A DNA stretch of 64,000 nucleotides. Source: Novosphingobium jiangmenense (GTDB lineage Bacteria > Pseudomonadota > Alphaproteobacteria > Sphingomonadales > Sphingomonadaceae). Below the pieces are notes generated by a model. The model did not search any database and was not told the origin of the DNA. It saw only the letters and a program-made list of their open reading frames with translations. Position 1 is the first letter of the stretch. Each line of letters opens with the position of its first letter. This document shows positions 45,665 through 53,966 of this stretch, piece after piece. Location of the stretch: contig NZ_JADQDC010000001.1 in the NCBI RefSeq assembly GCF_015694345.1, positions 186,001 to 250,000 of the forward strand, in the 5' to 3' direction. Position numbers and translations under genes: made by a program.

Positions 45665-46903
45665 ATGGCTACCATCGCCTCCGAAGCTGCCGTGCTTCCG
45701 AAGTCCGTCCCGCAGCCCGAGCCGGGCCTCACCCCCCGGCGCATGCTCGAACGCGCGCGAGCCTTGCGCCCGCTGCTGCGCGCATCGCAAGCCGAATGCG
45801 AAAGTGGCGGCCGCGTGCCGCAGGCTGTTGCCGATGCCCTCGTCGAAGGCGGCTTTTTCCGGATGGTGCAGCCGCGCATGTTCGGGGGCTACGAGTTCGA
45901 CCTTGCCACATTCTACCAGGTCGTCATGGAGATCGCCCGTGGTTGCAGCGAAACCGGCTGGGTCACGTCGCTGGTGGGTGGGCACCCTCTGCTCCTGTCA
46001 CGTTATCCCGCTGAAACACAGATGGAAATTTACGGAACCCATGGGGAAGTGCGCTGCCCCGGCGCGTTGACCCCGCTCGGCACCGCAACCCGGGTCAGCG
46101 GCGGATACCGCATCACGCACAGCTGGGTTTCGGCGTCGGGCTGCGATCTTGGCACGCACTTCATGGGCCTTGCCCGGGTCGAAGGCGATGAAGGCGAAAC
46201 GCTCGTCCAGTTGCTGGTCGACATGGCCGATTGCACGATCGAGGACGACTGGTTCGTGATGGGCATGCGCGGCACGGGTTCGAAGCGGGTGACCGTGACC
46301 GACCTTTTCGTGCCCGACCATCGCGCGCTGGCAGTGGGAGGCATGGCGCGGGGTGCCGAACCGCTCGACGTGAACGTACCGCTGCACGACAACCCGATGT
46401 ACGCCGGCCTGATCGGTCCGTTCCTGATCGGAGAGACTGCCGCCGTGGCGGTGGGTGCGGCGCGGGGCGCGCTCGACATCTACGAAGATCTGCTCGTCAC
46501 CAAGAAGTCGATGGTTCCGCCGTTCCGCGAGCGCTGCCACGACCCCGTCGCGCAGCAGTATTATGGCGAGGCGCTGTCGCTCGTGCTGACGGCCGAGGCA
46601 GCCATGGTGAAGTCGGGCGAGGACTACATGGCATTCGCGCAGGCCGCGCAGGACGAGGGCGTGCCGTTCGACACGGCCAAGGGCCTGCAACTGACGATGA
46701 TTGCGCAGCGTTGCGTCGAGCTTTCGTGGCAGGCCATCGACCTGATCTACCGCACCGCAGGCACGACCGCCTCTGCCAAGCAGGGCATGCCGATCGGGCG
46801 GATTCTGCGCAATATTGCCGTCCTGCGCACCCACCCCGTGCTCCAGCGCGAGAACACGGGTATCCAGCTGGCGAAGCTGAAGCTGCTGGATCGTGCCGGC
46901 TGA
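45665..46903 (+). CDS. Acyl-CoA dehydrogenase-fold flavin monooxygenase
   Basis: A 412-residue paralogue of the protein at 42932, with the same MVQPRMFGGYEFDLATFYQVVMEIA-type start and GMRGTGSKRVTVTDLFVPDH segment. The C-terminal domain (LRTHPVLQRENTGIQLAKL) is the type 2 acyl-CoA dehydrogenase end. Two such enzymes side by side may act on two sequential steps or on two substrates. The ATG follows GAAGGAT; the long open frame upstream is a shadow of the amidase gene. Its stop lies inside the start of the kinase gene (11-base overlap). Confidence 0.83.
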   Translation: MATIASEAAVLPKSVPQPEPGLTPRRMLERARALRPLLRASQAECESGGRVPQAVADALVEGGFFRMVQPRMFGGYEFDLATFYQVVMEIARGCSETGWVTSLVGGHPLLLSRYPAETQMEIYGTHGEVRCPGALTPLGTATRVSGGYRITHSWVSASGCDLGTHFMGLARVEGDEGETLVQLLVDMADCTIEDDWFVMGMRGTGSKRVTVTDLFVPDHRALAVGGMARGAEPLDVNVPLHDNPMYAGLIGPFLIGETAAVAVGAARGALDIYEDLLVTKKSMVPPFRERCHDPVAQQYYGEALSLVLTAEAAMVKSGEDYMAFAQAAQDEGVPFDTAKGLQLTMIAQRCVELSWQAIDLIYRTAGTTASAKQGMPIGRILRNIAVLRTHPVLQRENTGIQLAKLKLLDRAG

Positions 46904-47879
46904 AGGCCTGACCTTTGGGTTGCACGGTGCCGCAGGAATCCTTGCCCAGCACTACGGCCTTGTCGGTCGAATCGCGACTCTGACCGCAGAGCGCGACGAG
47001 AACTTCCGGGTCTCGGCCGCAGGTGGCGCATTCGTGCTCAAGGTGTTCGCGCCGGAGACGCCGCTCGACGAAGCAGAAATGCTGTCCGAAGTCCTGCGTC
47101 ATCTTGAAGCGAATGCGCCTGATCTTCCGGTTCCCCGTCTTGCGCTGGCCTCGGGCGGGGAACCGGTCGTCCGCTTGCCGGACGGGCGAGGCGGGCAACG
47201 CTTCGCGGTGCTGTACAGCTTCATGCCAGGCAGGCCGATGATGGACAGCGTGCGAAGTGCCCGACAGGCGCACGGCTGCGGGGTGCTGGCGGCACGCCTG
47301 GCCCTTGCTCTGCGCGACTTCAGTCATCCGGCCATGCACCGGCGGCTGATCTGGGACCTTCGCCGCAGACCGGAACTTCGGGAAGTTGCGGCTTCGTTGC
47401 CCGAGGTTCCCTTCGCGCACTTTGTCATGCCATTCATCGAACGGTTCGCCGGTGAAACAGGTGCGCAGCTGGAAATGCTGCCGATGCAATTCGGCCATAA
47501 CGATCTTAACGCGCGCAATGTTATCGTTGATAGCAACAACGACGACGTGCCGACGGGAATCATCGATTTCGGCGATGCGATTCACACGGCGCGAGCATGT
47601 GACATCGCCATCGCCCTGGTTGGCCAGATGCATCATCCCGACAGCGCCGAGCGCATGATGGAGGCGTTCACCGCCGGGTATGATGTCATCTCTCCGTTGT
47701 CGCCGGGCGAGCGCCGTTTGGTCCCGCCACTTGTTGCCGCGCGGATTGTCCAGAACGTCGTCATGACTGCGTTCTATCAGCGGAAAGCGCCGAAATCCCA
47801 ACATTTTGCCGGATTCGACAACAGCTACTTCGGTTGGCGGATTGCGTTTGCCGAGAAGTTGGACGCGCGCTTCGCATAG
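46893..47879 (+). CDS. Aminoglycoside phosphotransferase-family small-molecule kinase
   Basis: A 328-residue kinase of the APH/choline kinase fold. The Brenner motif H202-N-D204-LNAR-N209 and the metal site D225-FGD are intact, as is the nucleotide-side lysine in AFVLKVF. The FSHPAMHRRLIWDL segment is typical of the hydroxylysine kinase-like branch. It probably phosphorylates the hydroxyl of an amino alcohol, which fits the phospho-lyase type PLP enzyme encoded at 50617. An antibiotic kinase is less likely in this setting. The start is GTG inside the end of the monooxygenase gene, so translation is coupled. Confidence 0.82.
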   Translation: MPAEGLTFGLHGAAGILAQHYGLVGRIATLTAERDENFRVSAAGGAFVLKVFAPETPLDEAEMLSEVLRHLEANAPDLPVPRLALASGGEPVVRLPDGRGGQRFAVLYSFMPGRPMMDSVRSARQAHGCGVLAARLALALRDFSHPAMHRRLIWDLRRRPELREVAASLPEVPFAHFVMPFIERFAGETGAQLEMLPMQFGHNDLNARNVIVDSNNDDVPTGIIDFGDAIHTARACDIAIALVGQMHHPDSAERMMEAFTAGYDVISPLSPGERRLVPPLVAARIVQNVVMTAFYQRKAPKSQHFAGFDNSYFGWRIAFAEKLDARFA

Positions 47880-47969
47880 CGATCCGGGACACGTCACCAG
47901 CGGTCCGGTTCCCGAAGCTGCAGGGGCAGATCAGGGCATCGAAAATTGTTCTTTTCGCGAAACAATGGC

Positions 47970-47988
47970 TATGATAGCAATGCTAACG
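47970..47988 (+). promoter_or_regulatory. Promoter -10 and MarR-type site before the second receptor
   Basis: TATGAT (47970-47975) makes a good -10 box, with TTGTTC (47946-47951) as -35 at 18 bases. TGATAG-N5-CTAACG (47972-47988) overlaps it and fits the degenerate pattern TG.TA.-N5-.TAAC. seen at 39775 and 42891. TTTCGCGAAA (47953-47962) is a further small palindrome between the boxes. Confidence 0.4.
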
Positions 47989-48072
47989 CAAACCAGATCG
48001 CAACAATCAAAAATGGTGGATCGAAGGTCGCAGGAACGAGAACGGCTTCTTGAAAACCAAGGGGGGAAAGAC

Positions 48073-50592
48073 ATGACATTCCAGGATCGAGCGGTAGAAT
48101 GCGGTTCTAAGGTTCTGCGCCTCGGCGCTTCGGCGATCGGCTTGGTCGCAGCCCTCGCATCGGCGCAGGCGCTGGCGCAGGAGGTCCGCGCCCAGGATGC
48201 CGCCGCACCGCCCGCGCAGGGCGGCAATCTCGCTCCGGAAATCGTCGTTACCGCGACGCTGCGCAGCGAGCGGTTGCAGGACACCCCGATCGCGATCACT
48301 GCGGTCACGGGAACGATGCTGGAAGCGCGCAACCAGACCAATGTCTACGAAGTCGCCCGCCAGGCCCCCAGCGTCACGCTCGCTCCTCAGGGCCAGGCCT
48401 TCGGCTCGACCATGCTGGCCTTCATCCGCGGCGTCGGCCAGTCCGACTTCATCCCGGCGCTGGAGCCCGGCGTCGGAATCTACGTCGATGACGTATACTA
48501 CGCCACGATTACGGGTTCGCTGGTCGAACTGCTCGATCTCGATCGCGTCGAAGTGCTGCGCGGGCCGCAAGGGACGCTCGCGGGGCGCAACTCCATTGGT
48601 GGCGCGGTGAAGATGTTCTCCAAGGCGCCCAGTGGTGACGACGGGGGCATGGTTTCGGTTACCGGCGGCGCCTACAACCGCTTCGACGCGCGGGCCGTGG
48701 CCGATTTCACTATTGCGCCGGAAAAGCTGTTTGCCCGCGTTTCTGCGGTTTCGCGCAGCCGTGACGGCTTCATCAAGCGAATGGACTATGCCTGCACCCA
48801 TCCGGGTTCGGGGGTTCCGGCATCGCCCAACCTCGGTGACGGTTGCCAACTCGGCACGCTTGGCGGACAATCCCTGGCGGCCGGTCGACTCTATCTGCGC
48901 TGGGTTCCGGCGAGCAATCTCGATGTCAGCCTGATCGGCGATCTGACGCGCGACCGTTCCGAAGCCGGCGGCGACGTCCTGCGTTTTGCCAACAATCCGC
49001 GACTGACGATCGACGATGGCAACCGTGCCACGCCGCCAGTGCCGTTCGACTGCCGTTTCGTGCCTTATGGCCCCAATTCATGCGATAGCGCGGGCCGTAA
49101 CCGCTACTGGACCTATTCGACCTTCACCGATACGCGCCAGCCCACCGGGCAGGACCCGTTCACCCCGTTCAGCATCCCGATCATTTCGCACCTCGACAGC
49201 TATGGCCTGTCCGGCAATGTGAAGTGGGACGTTTCCGAGAACCTGGAGGTCCGCTCGGTCACCGCCTATCGCGACTATACAGCGACCTTCGCATCAGATG
49301 CCGATGGCAGTCCGGTGATGAACCAGCTTTCCCTGCAGAAGCTCCGGAACTGGCAGTTCAGCCAGGAACTGCGTGCCAATGCCAGGCTGATGGACGGCAA
49401 GCTTAACCTGACGGCGGGGGCTTTCCACTTCCGCAACACGGCGACCTTCTCCGCACGCCTTGCGCTGACCTATGTCGGCCTGAACTTCAACCAGGGGCCT
49501 GAGGACAGCGTCAGCAAGTCGACTGCGCTGTTCCTCAACGGCGACTACCAGTTGACCGATGCCCTGCGCATCTCGGGTGGCGTGCGCCACACCTGGGACC
49601 GCAAGACGCAGGAATACTTCCGCTCCAATCCCGATGGCACGATCCCGAGCACGCCCTGCCTGCCCGGTCGCGCCCCGTTCGATCCGGCCAACGCGCCCAA
49701 TTGCGCGCTGCTCGGCCTGAACGGCCTGACGGATGGCTACGAAGGCAAGCGTCTGGATTGGCGCGTAGCGCTGGACTACCGGTTCTCGGACGAGGTGCTG
49801 GTCTATGGCCAGGTTTCGACCGGCTACCGCGCCGGCGGCGTCAACCCGCGTCCGTTCTTTGCGCCGGGCACGATCCTGCCGGTTGCCAACGGACAGATCG
49901 ATCCGGTGAACGGCGTGCCGTTCGACGTGGGTCAGCTCAAGTCGTTCAGGCCCGAGACGATCACGTCGTACGAAATCGGTTTCAAGTCCGATCTGTTCGA
50001 CCGTCGCGTCCGTTTCAACGTCGCCGGCTTCGTCAATGATTACAAAGACATCATCCTGAACGTGCTGGCCTGCCCGATTGCCCCGTGCTTCCAGCCGAAC
50101 AACGCCGGCACGGCAAAGGTCAAAGGCCTGGAAGTCGAGCTCTCGGCCTATCCGACCGAGCGCCTGTCGCTCGATCTTTCCGGCAGCTACCTCGATTTCC
50201 AGTACAAGCGGACCGATCCTGCGACTTTCATCGCACTGAACATGGTCACTCCGTTCACGCCGAAGTGGAAGGGGGCTGCCGGCATCCAGTATGACATCCT
50301 GAATGGCGACGCCGGGCTGCTCACGCTCCGGGCCGATGGATCATACCAGAGCCACGTTTTCACCGAAGCGTTCAACGCACCGACCAACCGGATCGAGGGC
50401 TACTTCCTCGCTTCTGCACGGCTCGCCTGGAAGTCGAAGGACCGCAACTGGGGCGTGGCGCTCGAGGTGACCAACCTCGGCAACCGGTACTACGAGAACA
50501 CCCGGTTCGATCAGTCGCAGCAGTCAGGGCAGACATCGGCCTCGCCGGGAGCACCGCGCCAGTGGGCGCTGACCCTGACGCGCAACTTCTGA
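48073..50592 (+). CDS. TonB-dependent outer membrane receptor
   Basis: An 839-residue receptor; signal peptide to about residue 36 (ALAQEV), TonB box-like EIVVTATLRSERL, plug with RGVGQSDFIPALEPGVGIYVDD and RVEVLRGPQGTLAGRNSIGG, barrel ending WALTLTRNF. It is a paralogue of the receptor at 39916. The start at 48073 follows GGGGGGAAAG; the frame is open 267 bases more upstream, but without a signal peptide. It separates the kinase gene from its presumed partner, the PLP enzyme at 50617, only 24 bases downstream. Confidence 0.92.
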   Translation: MTFQDRAVECGSKVLRLGASAIGLVAALASAQALAQEVRAQDAAAPPAQGGNLAPEIVVTATLRSERLQDTPIAITAVTGTMLEARNQTNVYEVARQAPSVTLAPQGQAFGSTMLAFIRGVGQSDFIPALEPGVGIYVDDVYYATITGSLVELLDLDRVEVLRGPQGTLAGRNSIGGAVKMFSKAPSGDDGGMVSVTGGAYNRFDARAVADFTIAPEKLFARVSAVSRSRDGFIKRMDYACTHPGSGVPASPNLGDGCQLGTLGGQSLAAGRLYLRWVPASNLDVSLIGDLTRDRSEAGGDVLRFANNPRLTIDDGNRATPPVPFDCRFVPYGPNSCDSAGRNRYWTYSTFTDTRQPTGQDPFTPFSIPIISHLDSYGLSGNVKWDVSENLEVRSVTAYRDYTATFASDADGSPVMNQLSLQKLRNWQFSQELRANARLMDGKLNLTAGAFHFRNTATFSARLALTYVGLNFNQGPEDSVSKSTALFLNGDYQLTDALRISGGVRHTWDRKTQEYFRSNPDGTIPSTPCLPGRAPFDPANAPNCALLGLNGLTDGYEGKRLDWRVALDYRFSDEVLVYGQVSTGYRAGGVNPRPFFAPGTILPVANGQIDPVNGVPFDVGQLKSFRPETITSYEIGFKSDLFDRRVRFNVAGFVNDYKDIILNVLACPIAPCFQPNNAGTAKVKGLEVELSAYPTERLSLDLSGSYLDFQYKRTDPATFIALNMVTPFTPKWKGAAGIQYDILNGDAGLLTLRADGSYQSHVFTEAFNAPTNRIEGYFLASARLAWKSKDRNWGVALEVTNLGNRYYENTRFDQSQQSGQTSASPGAPRQWALTLTRNF

Positions 50593-50616
50593 TCCGGGGC
50601 GGGGCCGGGCAAGCAG

Positions 50617-51861
50617 ATGCATTCCGACACGAGCCAACTGCTTGCCCGGCGCGAGCGCGTGCTCTCGCCCAGTTACCGGCTGTTCTATGAGGAGCCGGTA
50701 CACGTTGTGCGGGCGCAAGGCTGCTGGATCGAGGACGTTGCCGGGCGGCGCTATCTCGATGCCTACAACAATGTTCCGGTCGCGGGGCATTGCCATCCCC
50801 GCATCGTGGCTGCGATGGCGCGGCAGGCCAGCCTCCTGAACACGCATACCCGCTATCTCACCGAAGAGCCCGTCCTGCTGGCAGAGCGGCTCCTGGCAAC
50901 TTTGCCCGATGCGCTGGGCAAGGTGATCCTGACCAATTCCGGCAGCGAGGCGAACGACCTGGCCATCCGCATCAGCCGCATGGCGACGGGTGCGCGCGGC
51001 GTGATCGTCACCGATGGCGCGTACCACGGCACGTCCGACCTGCTGCAGGGCATGTCGCCGGTGACCGGCCTGCCGCTTGGGCAGCATGTCTATCCGATCC
51101 GGATGCCCGAGGGACAATGCGGCCCGGAGCAGTTCGCGGCACTGGTCGGCGATGCCATCGCCAGGATGGAGAGCGAGGGCGTGCGTCCGGCTGCGCTGCT
51201 CGTCGATACGATCTTCGGCAGTGATGGTGCGATCGCAGACCCTCCGGGCTTTCTGGCCGGTGGCGTGGATGCGGTTCGCAAGGCCGGCGGGCTGTTCATT
51301 GCAGACGAGGTGCAACCCGGCTTCGGCCGGACCGGCGCCGGCATGTGGGGCTTTGCGCGGCACGGCGTGGTGCCCGACCTGATCAGCACCGGCAAGCCCA
51401 TGGGCAACGGCCAGCCCGTTGCCGCGCTTGTCATGCGTGACGAGATCGCCCGCACCTTTGCGCGCAATCAGCGCTACTTCAACACCTTCGGCGGAAGCTC
51501 GGTCTCCTGCGCGGCGGCGCTTGCCACGCTTGACGTGATCGAGGACGAGGGCCTGATCGGGAACGCCCGGCGGATCGGACAGCGCCTGATGGCGGGACTT
51601 GGGCCGATGGTCGCCGCCTCGCCACTGCTGACGGACCTGCGCGGGGCCGGCCTGTTCATCGGCGTGCAGACCACCTCGGCCGATGTCGCCACGGCCATCG
51701 TCAACGCCCTGCGCGGTGCGGGCGTGCTCATCGGCACAGCCGGCCGGAGCAATGCCGCACTCAAGATCCGTCCGCCGCTCGTGATCCGCGCAGCCCAGGC
51801 CGACCTTCTGCTCGAAGCTTTCGCTCAGGCGCTCTTCGAAGTTCGCAATATCAACCAGTGA
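50617..51861 (+). CDS. Class III PLP enzyme, phospho-lyase type (ETNPPL/PHYKPL-like)
   Basis: A 414-residue class III aminotransferase-fold enzyme. PLP contacts are visible: SGSEAND (109-114), D230 in IADEVQPGFGRTG and the Schiff-base lysine K260 in STGKPMGNGQPVA. The segments RRYLDAYNNVPVAGHCHP and LLNTHTRYLTEE match the mammalian ethanolamine-phosphate and phosphohydroxylysine phospho-lyases more than ordinary transaminases. Those enzymes release ammonia and phosphate from a phosphorylated amino alcohol, leaving an aldehyde. The neighbouring kinase supports this. A normal omega-aminotransferase remains possible. It ends eight bases before the azoreductase gene. Confidence 0.78.
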   Translation: MHSDTSQLLARRERVLSPSYRLFYEEPVHVVRAQGCWIEDVAGRRYLDAYNNVPVAGHCHPRIVAAMARQASLLNTHTRYLTEEPVLLAERLLATLPDALGKVILTNSGSEANDLAIRISRMATGARGVIVTDGAYHGTSDLLQGMSPVTGLPLGQHVYPIRMPEGQCGPEQFAALVGDAIARMESEGVRPAALLVDTIFGSDGAIADPPGFLAGGVDAVRKAGGLFIADEVQPGFGRTGAGMWGFARHGVVPDLISTGKPMGNGQPVAALVMRDEIARTFARNQRYFNTFGGSSVSCAAALATLDVIEDEGLIGNARRIGQRLMAGLGPMVAASPLLTDLRGAGLFIGVQTTSADVATAIVNALRGAGVLIGTAGRSNAALKIRPPLVIRAAQADLLLEAFAQALFEVRNINQ

Positions 51862-51869
51862 GGTAAGCA

Positions 51870-52466
51870 ATGAAGATCCTGCATATCGACAGTTCAACGT
51901 CAGGCGAAGAGTCTGTCAGCCGCGAGCTGACTTCGGCCATTGTCGCCCAACTGGCGGCAAAGACACCCGGAGCGGTTGTCGAGCGGCTGGACCTCGCTGC
52001 AAGCCCGCTGGACCACCTCGATGCAGTGGCGGGAGGAGCCCTGCGGCTTCCGCCCGACGCGCAGAGCGATGCGATGAAGGCCGCGGCACCGGCCGAGCTT
52101 GCCCATCTCCGGCAGTTCATGTCAGCGGATGTGGCGGTGATCGGTGCGCCGATGTACAACTTCTCCGTCCCCTCGCAGCTCAAGGCCTGGCTCGACCGGC
52201 TGGCCGTGCCGGGCGTGGCCTTCACTTATTCCGAAGCCGGTCCCAAGGGACTGGCCGGCAGCACCCGCGTTATCATCGCTTCCTCGCAAGGCGGGATGTA
52301 TGGCGAAAGTGATCCGGCAGAGCATCAGGAAAGCCTGCTCCGCGTGTTCTTCGGCTTGCTCGGCGTGACCGACCTGACGATCGTGCGCGCGGACAAGATC
52401 GGGTTCGGCCCCGAGGCCCGCGCTGCTTCGATCGCCGCAGCGAAGGCAGAGATCGCGGCGTTGTGA
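51870..52466 (+). CDS. azoR: FMN-dependent NADH-azoreductase/quinone reductase
   Basis: A 198-residue flavodoxin-like AzoR protein. The FMN site segments are DSSTSGEESVSREL at the N-terminus, APMYNFSVPSQLKAWLDR in the middle and SSQGGMYG after it. The family reduces quinones, azo dyes and free flavin with NADH. In this operon, which has two flavin monooxygenases but no classical flavin reductase, it could supply reduced FMN or handle quinone by-products. It is the last gene before a strong hairpin. Confidence 0.85.
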   Translation: MKILHIDSSTSGEESVSRELTSAIVAQLAAKTPGAVVERLDLAASPLDHLDAVAGGALRLPPDAQSDAMKAAAPAELAHLRQFMSADVAVIGAPMYNFSVPSQLKAWLDRLAVPGVAFTYSEAGPKGLAGSTRVIIASSQGGMYGESDPAEHQESLLRVFFGLLGVTDLTIVRADKIGFGPEARAASIAAAKAEIAAL

Positions 52467-52474
52467 CCGTGCAA

Positions 52475-52501
52475 GGGAAGGGGTGAAATTCGCCCCTTCC
52501 C
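52475..52501 (+). terminator. Terminator after azoR
   Basis: Perfect stem GGGAAGGGG / CCCCTTCCC, extended inward by three pairs, starts nine bases after the azoR stop. It closes the 42.9-52.5 kb gene run. The T-run is missing, as is common in GC-rich genomes. Confidence 0.7.
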
Positions 52502-52612
52502 GCCCTGCCCGATAAAGCGGGTGGAATACCGGGTTACTTGCCAGGTTTCTGGTGCTAACGCGCGGACCGCTGAAGGCTGATGCAGGTGCAGCCGAGGCCG
52601 AGCGAGGCGTCA

Positions 52613-53218
52613 ATGAACCGGAAGACCAGTGAACCCGAGAAGAAGGCAACGCTGACGCGCGATGCCATAGTCGATGCGGGTCTGGCCTTGCTCGACCAGA
52701 TTGGCCTCGACAAGTTCACGACCCGGCGTCTCGGTGATTACCTCGGCGTCGAAGGGCCGGCGCTCTATCGGCACTTCCCCAGCAAGGCCGTTCTGCTTGA
52801 CCATATGGCCGCGGCGATCCTCCTGCCGGTTCTGCGTCAGCCGCACCCGGGCGAACCCTGGGACGAATGGCTCAAGGCGATAGCCCAGTGCAGCTATGAA
52901 GCGGTCCTGAAGTATCGCGACGGGGCGCGTCTGGTGGCCGCCTCGCTTCCGACCGAACCTCGCGATCTGCTGTCAAAGCCGCTGCGCGAAGCGGGCTTTT
53001 CCGAGGAGCACGCGGTTTACGGGGCGAAGCTGATCACCCGTTTCATGGTTGGCTGGCAGTTGCATGAGGACAGCGAGCGGCATCGGTCTGATCGGCCATC
53101 GGAGACCTATGACCACGAGGAAGCGTTCCATTTCGCCCTTGATGCGTTGATCAACGGCCTGAGACTCGTCCTCGCCCGGACGATGACCCAGCGCATCGAA
53201 AGCCTTGGGGCCCGCTGA
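52613..53218 (+). CDS. TetR family transcriptional regulator
   Basis: A 201-residue regulator. The N-terminal helix-turn-helix (FTTRRLGDYLGVEGPALYRHFPSKAVLLDHM) and the following helices are close to the original tetracycline repressor subgroup, with a TetR_C-like ligand domain. ATG at 52613 was taken; an upstream ATG (52580) adds 11 residues. The gene lies between the azoR terminator and the SnoaL-like gene. Target and ligand unknown; the cluster may thus have both a MarR and a TetR control. Confidence 0.85.
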   Translation: MNRKTSEPEKKATLTRDAIVDAGLALLDQIGLDKFTTRRLGDYLGVEGPALYRHFPSKAVLLDHMAAAILLPVLRQPHPGEPWDEWLKAIAQCSYEAVLKYRDGARLVAASLPTEPRDLLSKPLREAGFSEEHAVYGAKLITRFMVGWQLHEDSERHRSDRPSETYDHEEAFHFALDALINGLRLVLARTMTQRIESLGAR

Positions 53219-53362
53219 GGCGAGACCGGCCTCGCATTCTTCCGCCGGTCTGCGCAATCCCTGGCCTGAACGCGTAACGTTCTGCCCCGTCGGTGGGCAC
53301 CTGCATGGACACCCATGCCAGCCGCGCTAGTCCATTTTGCAGGTATGCATGGGAGGACGATT

Positions 53363-53911
53363 TTGGACGAGCTGGCAAACCTGCAGCGACGCGTGGCCCT
53401 GCTGGAAGCCGAAGCAGCCGTTCGCCGGTTGCTGGCCCGGTATCTGTTTCTCTGCGACGTGCCCTTGCCCGAGCCCGGGATGGATGCCGATCAGCGTGCC
53501 GAGGCAATCGGCAGGCTGTTTGCCGATGATGGCGTATGGCAGGGCGTAGGCGGCGCACATGGTGCGCAGTTCGGGGAACATCGCGGTCCGGCGAAGATCG
53601 CAGCGCACATGCGGCGCTTTTTCGCGGCTGCGACGCCTCGCCAGATATTCAACACCCACTACCTCACCTCGGAACAGATCTACGACCTTCGCGAGGACCA
53701 TGCGGAGGGAACCTGGGTGCAATTCCAGCCGTGGGTGCATGACGATGGTTCGGCGCTGATCCGGTCGAGCCGCCTGCGGGTTACGTTCCGGCGCACCGAT
53801 GGCGGGTGGAAGATTGCGCGCTATCGTACCGAGAACCTGTTCATCGGCGCCTTGCCCGATGGCTGGGCGCACACCCTGATCGGCAATTCGGTGCTCATGG
53901 CCGTGGAATGA
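53363..53911 (+). CDS. SnoaL-like (NTF2 fold) protein
   Basis: A 182-residue NTF2-like protein: LEAEAAVRRLLARYLFLCD, MRRFFAAATPRQIFNTHYLTSE, TWVQFQPWVHDDG, LRVTFRRTDGGWKIARY. TTG at 53363 was chosen because GGGAGG ends six bases before it; an in-frame ATG at 53345 lacks a site but would add six residues. The family includes small subunits and isomerases of aromatic pathways, and IacI of indole-acetate clusters has a similar fold. A strong hairpin follows directly. Confidence 0.78.
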   Translation: MDELANLQRRVALLEAEAAVRRLLARYLFLCDVPLPEPGMDADQRAEAIGRLFADDGVWQGVGGAHGAQFGEHRGPAKIAAHMRRFFAAATPRQIFNTHYLTSEQIYDLREDHAEGTWVQFQPWVHDDGSALIRSSRLRVTFRRTDGGWKIARYRTENLFIGALPDGWAHTLIGNSVLMAVE

Positions 53912-53917
53912 CCGAAA

Positions 53918-53944
53918 GGGGAGCGGCGGCGAACGCCGCTCCCC
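53918..53944. terminator. Bidirectional terminator between SnoaL-like gene and catA
   Basis: An 11-pair perfect stem GGGGAGCGGCG / CGCCGCTCCCC with loop GCGAA lies between two convergent genes, seven bases after the SnoaL-like stop. It can serve both strands. Confidence 0.75.
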
Positions 53945-53966
53945 TCGTCATCTCGCGACCTGTGTC

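Noticed and set aside
47519..47535. TGTTAT-N5-ATAGCA matching the MarR-type pattern inside the kinase gene
   Set aside because: It lies in coding DNA about 540 bases before the next start, so it was left out of the candidate regulon, although an internal site cannot be excluded.
46893..47879. The kinase as an antibiotic resistance gene
   Set aside because: It has the phosphotransferase fold, but it overlaps a catabolic gene and resembles the hydroxylysine kinase-like branch; no resistance or mobile genes are near.
52543..52570. A further MarR-type site before the TetR gene (GGTTTC-N5-CTAACG)
   Set aside because: Only one half-site fits; the other matches poorly and no promoter boxes overlap it.
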